The position numbers and the translations under genes are program-made. A stretch of 64,000 nucleotides of DNA. It comes from Cyanophora paradoxa (lineage: Eukaryota > Glaucocystophyceae > Cyanophorales > Cyanophoraceae). Positions 48,801-59,281 of the stretch are shown here, in pieces; the stretch's first letter is position 1, and the number at the start of each line of letters is the position of its first letter. The notes below the pieces were generated by a model. That model saw only the letters and a list, made by a program, of their open reading frames with translations, was not told the origin of the DNA and did no database searches. The stretch spans positions 124,001 through 188,000 of the forward strand of contig QPMI01000161.1 in NCBI GenBank assembly GCA_004431415.1, read 5' to 3'.

Positions 48801-50529
48801 AGGGCGATCGTGGGGGCGGGGGCGGGGGCGGGCGGGGCGGGGGCGGACCTTGACGGGGTCCTCGTTGTCGACGTCGTCGCCGCCCCACGCCTTCGCGATG
48901 CGCGACTCCACCGCGATCGCCCTCTCCGCCGCCGCCCGCACCTCCGAAGAGCTCTTCGACTGCCGCACGCCGCGGGGCTCAGAGCGGGGCGCCGCCGGGG
49001 CAGCAATGCCCCCCCCCGGGGCGCGGACGAACCGATCCCTTGTACGAGTACATCATCATCTTGGAGACGTGCTTCTGGTAGAGCTCGAACACGTGGTCCC
49101 CCTCTGCCTCCTTGATCGCCTGCAGGAGGCGCCCCCGCGATTCGGCGGGGCGGGGCGGGGCGGGGCGGGGCGCATGGGGAGGCCGGCGCACGGCGTAGGA
49201 GCGGGGGCGGGGAGCGGGGGCGCCCCGCCCGATGCCCACGCCGCGCCTCTTCGCAAGCCTCTTCGCCTTCGCCCCCGGGCCCGAGCCGGCGCCCGAGTCC
49301 GAGTCCGAGCTCGCCGCCCGCGCCGCGCCATCCGAGCCCGCGTCCGAAGCCGAGTTCCACCACCTCTCCTCCCCGTCTTCGTCGTCGTACATGCTGCAGC
49401 GGGCCGGGTGCGCGCGCACGCGCGCGAGTGAGTGAGCCGTCGAAGCGAGGCGGGGCCAGCGGGCGCACTTGGGGTCGCCCGTTGCGATGCCGCCCTGGCC
49501 GATCTGGAGGAGGTACTTGTTCGGGTCCTTCGGATCCGGCGTCACGAGCATGTCGAAGAAGACCGGCACGCCGATGCTGCGCGCGCGCGGCTGAGCCGTA
49601 GATGCTCGCGTACAGGCGGGGCACTGCACGCGGCCGCACCTGTGCAGCTCGCCGGCGAGGGACATGATCGAGTTCAAATCGTTGATCGCGTCAATCTTCT
49701 CGAAGAGCGGCGCGAGTGGCGAGGCGCCTGCGCGACGCGCGGCCGGGGCCGGGGCTCAACCGCCGATCGGAACCGAGGGAGGCGGTCGAACGCGCACCGA
49801 GCTTGTCGATCGTTTGCGTGTCCATGCATGACTTGAAGTACTCGGTGAGAACCGGCCTGCGCCCCGGATGAGCTTCGCGCGCGCCAAGGGGACGAACAGT
49901 CGCCATGCACCAGTTGTCGTTGAGGATCTCCGTCAGCTGCTTGCGGATGCGCTTCTCGACAACGTTCTCGTTCATCCACCATTCATCCTGCACGCTCGGA
50001 GTCGGCGCGCGGGTCAGGGATTCACGTGGCTGCTGACGCACGAATCCCTTGGGTAGTTCGAACGTGTTCGAAAAGCCGCCGCATGCGTACCTGCGAGCGC
50101 AAGTAAGGCAAGCGCGAGAGCGCGATGCCGACGAGTGCCAGCGGCTGCGCGCGAGCGCACTGGTAGAAATCATCGCAAGGGTCGTGGCTGACGTTCATCG
50201 CCCCGAGCATGAGTTTCGCAAGATCGGACACCTTCGGAGTTAGGCCATCTGCAATTGTTGCGTTGGCGTTCAGGAGATGTCGCGTACGTCGCGCCCCCGC
50301 AAAGGGTCGCACCTGCGATCTCCTTCGGCTGGGGCCAGCTGCGGCCCCCGAACACGCGGATTACGGCATAAGCCTTCTCATGCGCCCAAGCCTGAGGTCC
50401 ATCCTTGTGCGTGGCCGCCAGAACGCCCACGAGGACGACTGCGATCACAGCTAGCGCCCCCGCGGCCGCCCGGATCGCCTTGCGTCGGCGGAGGACGCTC
50501 TCACTGTGAGCGTCTAAAGGAACGTACAT
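45816..50529 (-). CDS. Neprilysin-family (M13) zinc metallopeptidase, type II membrane protein
   Basis: Starts at 50529, MYVPLDAHSESVLRRRKAIR, then a single membrane anchor (AAAGALAVIAVVLVGVLAA), so the catalytic part is outside the cytosol. The peptidase_M13_N start reads MNVSHDPCDDFYQCACGGF. The C-terminal catalytic domain has MTPPTVNAYYDPTNIMV, IPAGQLQNPDFDAEYPPSAQ, the zinc site GMTVGHE|VTHGYDEEG and the third ligand in LYVDGANTLGENVADWGGL. LTDEQFFFVSYGQQWC follows. It ends with the family-typical CPVW-like tail, RCPVWW, at 45816. The HExxH helix is split by an intron (46674-46736) between HE and VTH. About 15 introns are present, strongly G-rich on the plus strand. The family cleaves small peptides. 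The substrate here is unknown. All catalytic residues are present. Confidence 0.9.
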
Positions 50530-51131
50530 GCTAACTCGCCCGTCACGTGCTGAAGCTAGCTATAGCGCTCGCCCACCGCGCCCTTTCTGTGAAAGGCATG
50601 TACCCCCTGCGCACTTCATTCAAATTAGACGACGCGCGCGGCCGCGATGGCCGGCGCCGGCGCCGGCATCGAGCTCGCACAAATGCATGCGCCGAGACGG
50701 TTGGCCCCAGATATCGATGCAGGTGCACACGCGCTCGAGCTCCGCTCGGGAGCTCCTGCGGCCTCGCGCTTTAGGGCCGGGGGGCGCGCGCGCGTACACG
50801 TGCACGTGCGTTCATGATCATGCGCATGCACTGCATGGGCACGCGCATGCAGGTCTTGCAAATACATTGACTCGTAGATGTACATGCGTCTCTAAGTGTC
50901 AAGTGCTTCTTGAAATTTTCTGCAAAAAACTCAAAAATACATCGTAAAATGACGCTGTATAACCAACGCGGAGCGCTTAGTGTGAAGGGACGGCGGAAGC
51001 GGATGGGCAGAGGGATCCGGATCGAGGTGCGGGGCCGCGGGCGCACGTGGGAGTGACCGAGCAGGGGCAGAAGTAGACTCGGGGCAGATGTGGAAATAGC
51101 TATCGGGAGCAGAGGGCACGCGCGGGACGGG
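50530..51131. other. Intergenic region
   Basis: Between the M13 start and the end of the kinase gene, both on the minus strand. Contains GCATGC/TGCATG-rich sequence at 50800-50890 and an AT-rich patch at 50905-50965. No gene recognised. Confidence 0.55.
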
Positions 51132-53501
51132 CTACTGGGCGAGGTGGAGTTGGTTGAGGTCGAACGTGACGCGCCCTAAGGAGGCCTGTCTGTTCTCGAC
51201 CGGGTTGTGCTGCGGCGCATCGACTCAGGAATGGCCAAGCGCAGTGATCGGGAGGGGCAGAGAAGGGGCGGACCCTGCGGTTCTGCTGTGGCGTGGGGAC
51301 GACGCCGCCTCCCGATGGGGCGTACTGCGGGCCGCCGCCGCCGCCGGGGGAGCCGCGGCCGGCGCCGGCGACGGCGCCGGCGAAGCCGCCGGAGGCGGGG
51401 CGGTCCATGGAGGGCTCGCGGTTGGCGGCGATGCCGCCGATGGCGGCCTGGAACTTGTTCATGGCGATGGCGGCGAGGATGCCCTTCTTGAAGCGGCGAC
51501 GCGCGTTGAACGAGCGCAGGTTCTCGATGATCGTCGGCGAGAGGGCCGTCTCCGCCGCCGTGTGGCCCTTGATCCAGGGGTGGTTCAGGCACTGCTCCGC
51601 CGTGTACCGCTTCGTCGGGTCCACCACCAGCAGGTGCCGGATCAGGTCCTTGGCCGACTCCGAGATCGTCGACCACTCGTCCGGCGGGAACTCGAAGTGC
51701 CCCTTGTACACCATCTTGAAGATCTCCTGGATGTTGTCCCCGTAGAACGGGTAGTACCCGCACAGCCTGCACCCCGGCCGTCATCGGAGGAAAGGAGAGA
51801 AAAGGGAAGGAAGGGGAGGGGTGGGAGGGGGGCGGGCGCACAGGATGTAGGTGATGACGCCGATGGACCACATGTCGCAGGAGGCGGAGTAGCCCTTGCG
51901 GGAGATGACCTCGGGGGCGATGTACTCGGGGGTCCCCACGATCCGCTGCACGACCTTGGCCGCCGGGCTGTCGTAGAACTGCGAGAGCCCGAAGTCGATC
52001 ACCTTGATCTCCGAGTGCTCCTCCCGCGTCGCGTAGATCAGGTTCTCCGGCTGCGCGGCGTCAGCCGCGCCGCCTGCGCCCCAGGCTGCTGCGGGGGGGC
52101 GGGGACCTTGAGGTCGCAGTGGCAGATGCCCTGGGAGTGGACGTGGTGCAGGCCCGACACGATCTTGCGCAGCACGCTCGCCGCGTCCCGCTCCGAGTAC
52201 GACCCCTTCTCCAGGATCCGGTCGAAGAGCTCCCCGCCACGCATCCTGTGCCGCCGCCGCGATGAATTCAACAAGACGTGTAAAACGTATAGAGCCGAAA
52301 CGATTGACGTAATGTTCACGATACTTAGGTGGGCCAGCGCAGCGTCGGTGGCCCCTCCCCCGGGAGGGCTGGGCGGGGAGGGGCGGCAGGAAGGGCGAAA
52401 AAAAGCGCACAGCTCCATGACGATGGAAAGTTCTCCGGGCGTCTCGAAGACCTCTTTCAGCTTCACCACGTTCGGGTGGTTCAGCCGCCGCATGATCCGG
52501 ATTTCCTGCGGCGGGCGGGCCTAAGCCGGGCCGGCCGGACCGGAGCCGCACGGGCGGGCGCTCTCACGGCCCGCCCCGCGGAGCGCGCACCTGCAGGATG
52601 TGCGTCTTGTTGTCCTCGAACGTTTTCCTCTTGATCTGCTTCAGGGCCCACTGCTTGCCGTTCTGCCGGTCGACCGCCACCTTCACCGCCGCGAAGCCGC
52701 CGCTGCGCGCTCGGGTAAATGCCTCGCGACGCCCCCCTTCGAACGCGGGCGACGGACCTGCCGAGCTGCTCCTGCAGATCATACTTGTCCTCTATGCGCT
52801 CGAGCTTCGGGATGTCGACGCGCTCTTCCCACGGCGTCGACGCAGGATTGTACGCAGGCACTGCAGCATGGGCCGCCGAGTATCCTCCGCCAGTCTGCGG
52901 GGCTTCGCGCCGCGTTGACGGCTGTCCTCCCCCCATGGCGGGCGGGGGCGTTGACAGGGGTGGCTGGGCAGCGGGGCGTCATCTGCGGGAAAAGGAAGCT
53001 AGCTAAGGAAGGGCGCGTACCATAGCATAGTTCGGTTGCTGCGGCTTGGCCGAGTAGGACGCCCCACTGCTAACCGGCGTCCCCCTCCAGATGGCTTTGA
53101 TCGCATCGACCCACGTCTGACGTTCGTGCGCCGAGTCGGCGTAAAGCGTGTGATTGCCGTCCGACGCGTTGAGCTGCGAGACGTGGCCCCTTGATCAGGG
53201 GCGGCAGTTGGGCCAAGGTCAGACGGTGCGGACCTTGAATCCGTAGCGTCCGTCGCTTTCGACAAGACCAAGAATCGGATCGCTGTTAGGCGGAATGCTG
53301 ATCGACTTGGAGCCGCCAACCTGCGGCAGCCGCCTCGTTATGCGAACGCCGCTAACATGGAGCTTTTAACGCGGCCCGGCAAACCTTCGGATCTTTGGAG
53401 TACGTCACTGAGCCTTTGCTGATGATGAAGTACCGCGTCTTCCATCGCTTGAAGAGCCGGCCCTTCTTTGCAAGCCACCCGGCCTTCTGGTCGCTGCTCA
53501 T
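51132..53501 (-). CDS. PH-domain calcium/calmodulin-dependent-type Ser/Thr kinase
   Basis: A PH domain is encoded from ATG 53501: [59 protein letters not shown] and [13 protein letters not shown]. Its last exon ends NYAM at a GTACGC donor. Splicing to CCCAG keeps frame with [16 protein letters not shown] and the kinase, so I model one gene. Kinase motifs: [28 protein letters not shown] joined to [34 protein letters not shown] and [12 protein letters not shown]. After the lobe, [20 protein letters not shown] resembles a CaMKI-type autoinhibitory/calmodulin-binding helix. There are no EF-hands, so it is not a plant CDPK. The catalytic loop is HCD in place of HRD. The stop is at 51132-51134. The alternative is two genes, with a PH-only ORF ending at 53003. 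Confidence 0.82.
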
Positions 53502-53814
53502 GTCCTTGCCGCTGTCGGCCCACGCCCTCCGAAGCTAAAGCCGAAGCTGAAGTCTCCCGCACAGCTTTCCCCGTCCACACGGCCTCCGAGTTCACGCCAG
53601 AGGGTTTCCTGTACCCGCCGGCTCAGGAGTCAGAAGTCAGGACGCTGCGGCGCAGGCTGCGGGTTACGGCTTCGTGTCCTCATCGCTTGCTGTTTACGGT
53701 CGTATATCGTAGCAGCGCGAGATTCGCAGCATTACCGTCAGCAGGCAAGGTTTGATCAGCAGGGAGCGCGAGATTCGAGTATAAGCGCCGTCTGAGCATT
53801 CGATCGGCGTAGTC
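53502..53814. promoter_or_regulatory. Bidirectional promoter region between kinase and MFSD5-type genes
   Basis: 313 bp separate the two divergent start codons. No clear TATA box. No other feature supported. Confidence 0.45.
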
Positions 53815-56026
53815 ATGGATTTCTTCACGCTCCTCTTCGTTGTGCTGCTCGTCGTCTGCGGCGGAATCAACTACTCGCAATGGCAGAGCAGCAAGGTCGT
53901 GAAGACTCCCGCTTTCACGAAGTTCCAGTACAACTACATCGCGGTCTATCTGCTCGCCATGGGTGCGGCCCGTCTCGTCTCTCGCCCTCGTCCCTGCTCA
54001 CCTTGGTCCTTCCGCGGCCTGTCCCCCGACGTGCCCGCGCAGCCTCGGATTGGCTTCAGGGACCGTGAGTTGTTCCCATCCCTCCTCGTCCTGCCCGCGC
54101 TCGCCTCGCGCTCATGTTCGAACCACATCTTTCCCGCGCAGCTATGTCTACGCGCTGTACGAGGCGTACGGCTACAAGGAGGGCGATATTGGCAAGCTGT
54201 TCATTGCCGGATTCGGCTCCAGCATGATCTTCGGCACGATCGTCGGCTCCGTCGCCGACAAGTAGTGCGCGGCGCCGCCCCGCCGCACTCGACGTGTCCG
54301 GGAATGAGCGGCGTCCCTCGCAGCGGTCGTAAGAAGAACTGCATTCTTTTCGGCATCATCTACTCGCTCTCCTGCATCACGAAGCACTTCAAGGACTTCA
54401 AGATCCTCATGCTCGGCCGCCTTTTCGGCGGCATCGCCACCTCCCTCCTCTTCTCCGCTTTCGAATCCTGGCTCGTGTACGAGCACAACAAGGTGCGCGG
54501 AAACCGAGCCGTGTCAGGGCCTGCGAGTGGCGCGCCGAGGCCCCGCGCAGCTCCAGTTCGCGCCGGACCTCCTCGCGAACACCTTCTCCATCGCAACGCT
54601 CGGCAACGGCATAATCGCCATTCTCTCCGGCCTCGTCGCCAGCGCTGTTGCCGCGAAGGTCCGCCCGAGGCTCCAGTCCTTCCCGAGCCGCCCCGACGCC
54701 GGCCGCGCACACAGTACGGCCTCGTCGCGCCCTTCGACACGGCGCTCGTTCTCCTCATCGTGTGCACGCTCATCGTCGCGGCGACTTGGACCGAGAACTA
54801 CGGCGATCAGCGCGTCAACGTCGAGGCTTCTTTCAAGAACGCCTGGCAGACCCTCATCTCCGGTGCGCCCCTTCCCCTCCTTTACGGCCCACGCGCCTCC
54901 TCTTAAGCCCGAGCAGACCAGAAGGTCTGGCTCCTGGGTTCCATCCAGTCTCTCTTCGAGGGCTCGATGTACATCTTCGTCTTCAAGTGGACGCCCTCGC
55001 TCTCGGGGAGCACGCCCATCCCCCACGGCATGATCTTCGCCTGCTTCATGGTGCGTACGCGTACCCCTCCGCCCTGCGACCCCCGACCCGCCCTGCAGGT
55101 CTGCGTGATGATCGGAAGCGCGGTCTTCAAGTACCTGATGGCCTCCTCCCGCATCGAGAACTTCGCCCGCGGCATGTTCGCCACCGCGGCCGTCTCTCTC
55201 TTCGTTCCCGTCATCACCGAGGTCCGCCCCGCCCCTCCCCTCCCCCGCCCCGCCCCTCCCCTCCCCCGCCCGCCCGCTCTTTTCCCCCCGCGTCGCCCGT
55301 CGATCCGTCGTGACCCGCGCTGCGCAGAACCGCACGATGCGGCTGCTCTCGTTCCTCATCTTCGAGGTGTGCTGCGGCATCTTCTGGCCCTGCCTGGGCA
55401 CCATGCGCTCCAAGTACGTTCCCGAGGAGGTCTGTATTTTCCTCCCCCTCTCCGGCCCCTCCCCCCATCCTCCCCGCTCACCCCCCCAGTAGGTCCGCGC
55501 GACGATCATGAACTTCTTCCGCGTGCCCCTTAACCTCTTCGTCGTCACGGTCTTGCTCGAGGTCCGGTGGAGCCCTTTCTTTCCTTCTTCCCACGCGCGC
55601 CGGCCCAGGCAGACGCGGGCGCAGGTGGAGAAGATGTCGACGCAGTCGGTCTTTATGTTCTGCACGGCGCTCCTGGTCGTCGCCGCCGTCTGCCAGCACC
55701 GCCTCTGGTCCCTCGTCCGCTCCGAGACGCACCAGTCCGGTCCGCGATCCTGTCCGCCCCTCTAGCGCTTAGGCACGCAGGCCCCGCGGCCCGTGAGCGG
55801 GGGCGCGGGGGCGCAGACGAGAAAGGGGCCCACCCCCCCGCGTCCGCCGCCCCGCGGTCGCCAGTGGCTAAGGCCGGGCGGCACGCGGAGTGATCTAGGA
55901 GGGGCTAGAGCCGGCCGCGCGCGCGCGTGCCTGCCGCCAGCCAACCGAGAGTCGCCCAGCGTAGGTCTGGCCACCCGGGTCGACATGGACGAGGAGCTGG
56001 AGCACCTCCACGAGGGCGGCCACTGA
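53815..56026 (+). CDS. MFSD5 / MOT2-type molybdate-anion transporter (major facilitator)
   Basis: Twelve exons sum in frame to 439 codons plus TGA: 53815-53962, 54043-54064, 54142-54261, 54324-54492, 54551-54658, 54715-54862, 54917-55050, 55099-55221, 55328-55429, 55493-55561, 55625-55739 and 55965-56026. It starts MDFFTLLFVVLLVVCGGINY, and the family signature follows as SDWLQGPYVYALYEAYGY. Further marks are IFGTIVGSVAD, GRKKNCILFGIIYSLSC, LGRLFGGIATSLLFSAFESW, FEGSMYIFVFKWTP and FRVPLNLFVVTVLLE. About twelve hydrophobic helices match the family. Chlamydomonas MOT2 and human MFSD5 are the characterised relatives and move molybdate, a substrate assigned by homology only. Exon 2 is a 22-nt microexon. 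All introns are GT-AG. The last exon encodes an acidic/His tail (ELEHLHEGGH). Confidence 0.93.
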
Positions 56027-56472
56027 CGCTCCCCCTCCGCCTCCGCATCCGCCGCCGCCCGGGAACACCCCCCCCTTTGCCCGGCCGGCGTTGCCGCTGC
56101 GCCCCGCTCGGCGCGTCCTGCGATCTACCGCCAGCGCTTGTCCGACCGTCAGTGTATGCACTTCGGCAGTCTCCGAGAACCCCCCTCGCATTGTGAGTTG
56201 CTGCTCTTTTTTTGCACAGGAAATGTACGGTACCTTCCCGGCATGCTGAGAAGATTGCACAACCTCGAGCTCGGACGGGGATTCACATGTATATTAATAG
56301 CATTTGCACATCTATTGAAAGTATGCTGGGTCCTAAAAGGGAACGGGGCGATTTGGTAAGGCGTTGAACGGACGCAGAGGCGTCCCCAGGCCTAAGTTGC
56401 TTGCCGCGAGGCGACCCCTGTACAAAACCCGAGATGCCTTCCATCATACCTCATGAGCCGCCTCAAGGCAGG
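56027..56472. other. Convergent intergenic region
   Basis: Between the MFSD5-type stop and the minus-strand ORF. The first half is C-rich, the second half (56200-56340) lower in GC. No gene recognised. Confidence 0.5.
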
Positions 56473-57012
56473 TCAGGGCACGCCTGCCTCGGCCTCCTCG
56501 CCCTCCTCCATCAGCGGATTCATGCGAGGGCCGACATCGGGCTGGCTAGCCGCCGTTGCCGCTGCCGCTGAGCGCGCTGCGGCGGCCTGCTGTCGTCTCC
56601 GGCGAGCTTCGACGAGTGCATCGCCCTGGCTCTTTCCTGGAACCGCCGAGTTCAAGTACGTCGAAGGCTTGCTGCAGCTAGCGCTGGCGCTGAGCTTTGC
56701 GCCCGCTGGCTTCGCTGCCGGCGCCCCAGAAGAAGATGCTGATTTCACGCTGGTGAAAGAAGCGGACTGCCTGCGGTTCACAGTCTGCGGCGCAGCGCCC
56801 GCGTACACGGAGACGGCGTCCGCAAGCGACCTAGGCAAGCGTAAGGGTAGGCTCCGGCGAAATTCAAGCGTAGCAGTCTCTCTTAGTGGGAGGCCAACGC
56901 ACGAGCGGTAGTTAGGGAGCTGGACGGCGTGCACACGCCTCACGATGCGGGTTGGGCTCGAGCCGCTCGACTCCTTCCCCCTGGGTGGCATAGCTGCGTT
57001 CCAGGACTCCAA
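56473..57012 (-). CDS. Small disordered protein, hypothetical
   Basis: An open frame of 179 codons with Ala/Ser/Arg-rich, low-complexity content. The C-terminal part is the most protein-like: FTSVKSASSSGAPAAKPAGA, then a helical basic stretch ALVEARRRRQQAAAARSAAA and an acidic end MNPLMEEGEEAEAGVP. The opposite strand also carries an open frame over the same interval, so strand choice is uncertain. I prefer minus because the charged helix-plus-acidic-tail composition is less hydrophobic and more typical. Internal GTGAGG and CTAG sites suggest it may be spliced. No domain recognised. Confidence 0.35.
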   Translation of the reverse strand: MESWNAAMPPRGKESSGSSPTRIVRRVHAVQLPNYRSCVGLPLRETATLEFRRSLPLRLPRSLADAVSVYAGAAPQTVNRRQSASFTSVKSASSSGAPAAKPAGAKLSASASCSKPSTYLNSAVPGKSQGDALVEARRRRQQAAAARSAAAATAASQPDVGPRMNPLMEEGEEAEAGVP

Positions 57013-57413
57013 TAACGCTAGCGCTCACACTCGTTGAGGCTGGAGTGGGCTGCAAGCTTGAAGGCCTGGACGTTTCGTTACCGGGAGCTCCAGTGGTGTC
57101 GCTGTGCTTGCTTCAGCGCTTTGAGGGCTCGCAGCCTGGGATTTGAGGGCTTTAAGGTCCTGTGCTCGAGTAATCTGGGTACGCGCCCTGCGTGGGGGTA
57201 CACACACTGCTCGCGGCAGAGAACAAACACGGCCTGTGACACACGTCTATACCTACGTAACGCTCTTCCAGGATAGCGCGTCCCGATTCAACTTGCTTGG
57301 TAGGGTAGGGTTACGCTCGGCGCACTAGCTTGGAAAAGAAGGCCAGCCAACCACAGGTACTCCCGAGCGGCCGCCGACTGCAGGCGATCGATCGCTGCCG
57401 GCCGGCGGCGGCC
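57013..57413. promoter_or_regulatory. Divergent intergenic region upstream of RRP4
   Basis: 401 bp of mixed composition between the hypothetical minus-strand ORF and RRP4. Presumed to include the RRP4 promoter. No motif stands out. Confidence 0.4.
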
Positions 57414-59043
57414 ATGGCGCAGCCGGAGATTTCGATCCAAGTCGCGACCGCCGGCCCGCAGCTTGCAGCCCTGCAAACGGCTGGCGCGTCCAAGAGCAAG
57501 CTCGCCGTGCATTACGTGACGGTGGGTGATGTCTCAGCCGCGATCGGAGGCCGCTGCTGAACCCGTCGCGAACAGCCCGGCGAGGTGATCACTTCTGAGC
57601 AGGGCTTTCTACGGTGAGCGACGCAGCGCCAATGAATACACCATCGATCGCGCTCTGATCCCTGCGCTCGCGCAGGGGCCACGGCACGTACGTGGAGGAC
57701 GGCAGCCTGATCGCTTCTGTGAGCGGCGTGGTGGAGCGTGTGAACAAGCTCATCTCCGTGCGGCCGCTGCGTTCCAGGTGCCCCGCAACGCCGAGCAAAC
57801 CGCTCGCGACTCGGCCTCACATCGCGGCGCAGGTACACTGGCGAGATTGGCGATGTGGTGGTCGGGCGCATCGCGGAGGTCGGCCAGAAGCGGTGGAAAG
57901 TCGACGTGAACTCGCGACAAGACGCCGTGCTTCAGCTATCTTCTATCAACCTTCCCGGCGGCGTTCAGGTTCGGAACACTTCGTCTCGAGACTTTCCCAT
58001 TCGAAATCACCGCACAATCTAAGCCTTAATTCGAATGATGACCAAAAAAATTATCAAAGGCTTAACCATTGACGTCCCTCACGGGGCGCTTGAAACAACC
58101 TTTGTCTGACTCTGCGATCTATTCATCTTTCCTACTTCTCCCGCCCCACTTTCACGGAGTAAACTATCTCGAATGATGACCAAAAAAATTATCAAAGGCT
58201 TAACCATTGACGTCCCTCACGGGGCGCTTGAAACAACCTTTGTCTGACTCTGCGATCTATTCATCTTTCCTACTTCTCCCGCCCCACTTTCACGGAGTAA
58301 ACTATCTCGAATGATGACCAAAAAATTATCAAAGGCTTAACCATTGACGTCCCTCACGGGGCGCTTGAAAACACCTTTGTCTGACTCGCCTCTCTCCCTG
58401 CGCGCTTAATTTCCGGCCCCCTCGTACCCGTCCTCGCCAGCTGCTCACCACTCCCGCGCCGCCGCCGGCAGCGGAGGCGCACGATGGAGGACGAGCTGAA
58501 CATGCGACTCTTCTTCGAAGAGGGGGACCTGATCTCGGTGCGCTGGGATCCCCCCGAGGCCCCGCTCCTCCCCCCCGACGCGCTTGCCGGCAGGCGGAGG
58601 TGCAGTCCTTCTTCGCGGACGGGGCGCTGGGCCTTCACACGCGCTCGCTCAAGTACGGGAAGCTGGAGAACGGCGTGGTGGTGGTCGTGCCGCAGACGCT
58701 CGTGAAGCGGGCCAAGCAGCACTTCCACAGCCTGCCCGAGCTCGGGGTGGACGTCATCCTGGGGAACAACGGCTTCTGCTGGGTGGCGCCCCTCGAGAAG
58801 GGCGAGGCGACGCGGGAGGCGCGCGAGGCCGTCGCCCGCGTCCGCAACGCCATCGAGCTCCTCGGCCAGCTCTTCGTCGCCGTGTACCCCCAGACCATCG
58901 CCGACGTCGTCGAGGGCGCCGCCGCCCGCGGGCTCTCCCCGGCGGAGATGCTCAGGCCCGAGCACGCCCTGGCGATCACGGAGCGCGCCCGCTCCCGCCG
59001 AGAGGTACCCGAGGGCGCCTCCGCCAAGTACGGCGAGATATAG
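57414..59043 (+). CDS. RRP4: Exosome complex cap subunit RRP4 (EXOSC2)
   Basis: RNA-binding cap protein of the nuclear and cytoplasmic 3'-5' RNA exosome, needed for 5.8S rRNA maturation and RNA decay. Six exons, 57414-57521, 57576-57613, 57676-57777, 57833-57968, 58472-58537 and 58594-59043, sum to 299 codons plus TAG, close to the 293 of human EXOSC2. The N-terminal domain ends [20 protein letters not shown]. The S1 domain reads [40 protein letters not shown] and INLPGGVQ, with [12 protein letters not shown] after the long intron. The KH-like part includes [40 protein letters not shown] and GNNGFCWV. The ATG at 58484 is internal, not a start. Four introns are 54-62 nt, but intron 4 (57969-58471) is 503 nt and holds a tandem repeat. 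Confidence 0.95.
58031..58385 (+). repeat. 138-bp tandem repeat inside RRP4 intron 4
   Basis: Units begin TCGAATGATGACC at 58031, 58169 and 58307. The first two are identical over 138 bp. The third is cut at about 79 bp and differs by one A lost from the A-run and by a shifted AAACAA/AAAACA. Units 1 and 2 each carry an open frame of 24 codons starting ATGATGACC. The lost A breaks it in unit 3. Confidence 0.97.
58031..58388 (+). ncRNA. Candidate intronic box C/D-like small RNA, three tandem copies
   Basis: In each unit an exact box C (ATGATGA) is followed 63-64 nt later by an exact box D (CTGA): 58035-58041 with 58106-58109, 58173-58179 with 58244-58247, and 58311-58317 with 58381-58384. Between them CAAAGG can pair with CCTTTG, and CGTCCC-TCAC-GGGGCG forms a six-pair hairpin. 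Hosting in an rRNA-processing gene fits known intronic snoRNA biology. Against it, the terminal stem flanking the boxes is weak and I could not identify an rRNA target. Inference only. Confidence 0.3.
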
Positions 59044-59281
59044 CCGCTCGGGTAGTGCACAGCGTACGCCTGGTTGGGCCCAGCAGCAGCAGCGCGGGGC
59101 AGAGCAGTTCTCGTCAGGTTTAGAGTACGTAGTAACCGTAGCGCAGGCCAGGCAGTGTAAGGTTCTGCAGTTATCGTAGTAGTGTTAATACTGTGTTATT
59201 GCTTCACTTATTCGATCGAATCGACGCGAGCTACGTACAGATACGCCGCCGACGGACTGAGCGACATCGGGGCCGGGGCCC

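Noticed and set aside
53003-53501. Stand-alone PH-domain gene.
   Set aside because: Possible, but in-phase splicing into the kinase and lack of promoter space favour a single gene. Kept as the stated alternative.
58031-58168. SECIS-like element (ATGA, A-run, TGA) in the repeat.
   Set aside because: The stem does not start next to the ATGA/TGA quartet as SECIS requires, and the site is intronic, not in a 3' UTR.
58031-58306. Minus-strand ATTTTTTTGG as an Sm site of a tandem snRNA or spliced-leader gene.
   Set aside because: No flanking hairpins or known snRNA core sequence, and no splice-donor-bearing leader upstream.
58484-59043. The frame starting [11 protein letters not shown] looked like a complete small gene (first taken for a translation factor with the repeats as its promoter).
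   Set aside because: Upstream exons 57414-57968 supply the N-terminal and S1 parts of RRP4, and [12 protein letters not shown] continues them in frame after a CGGCAG acceptor. The Met is internal.
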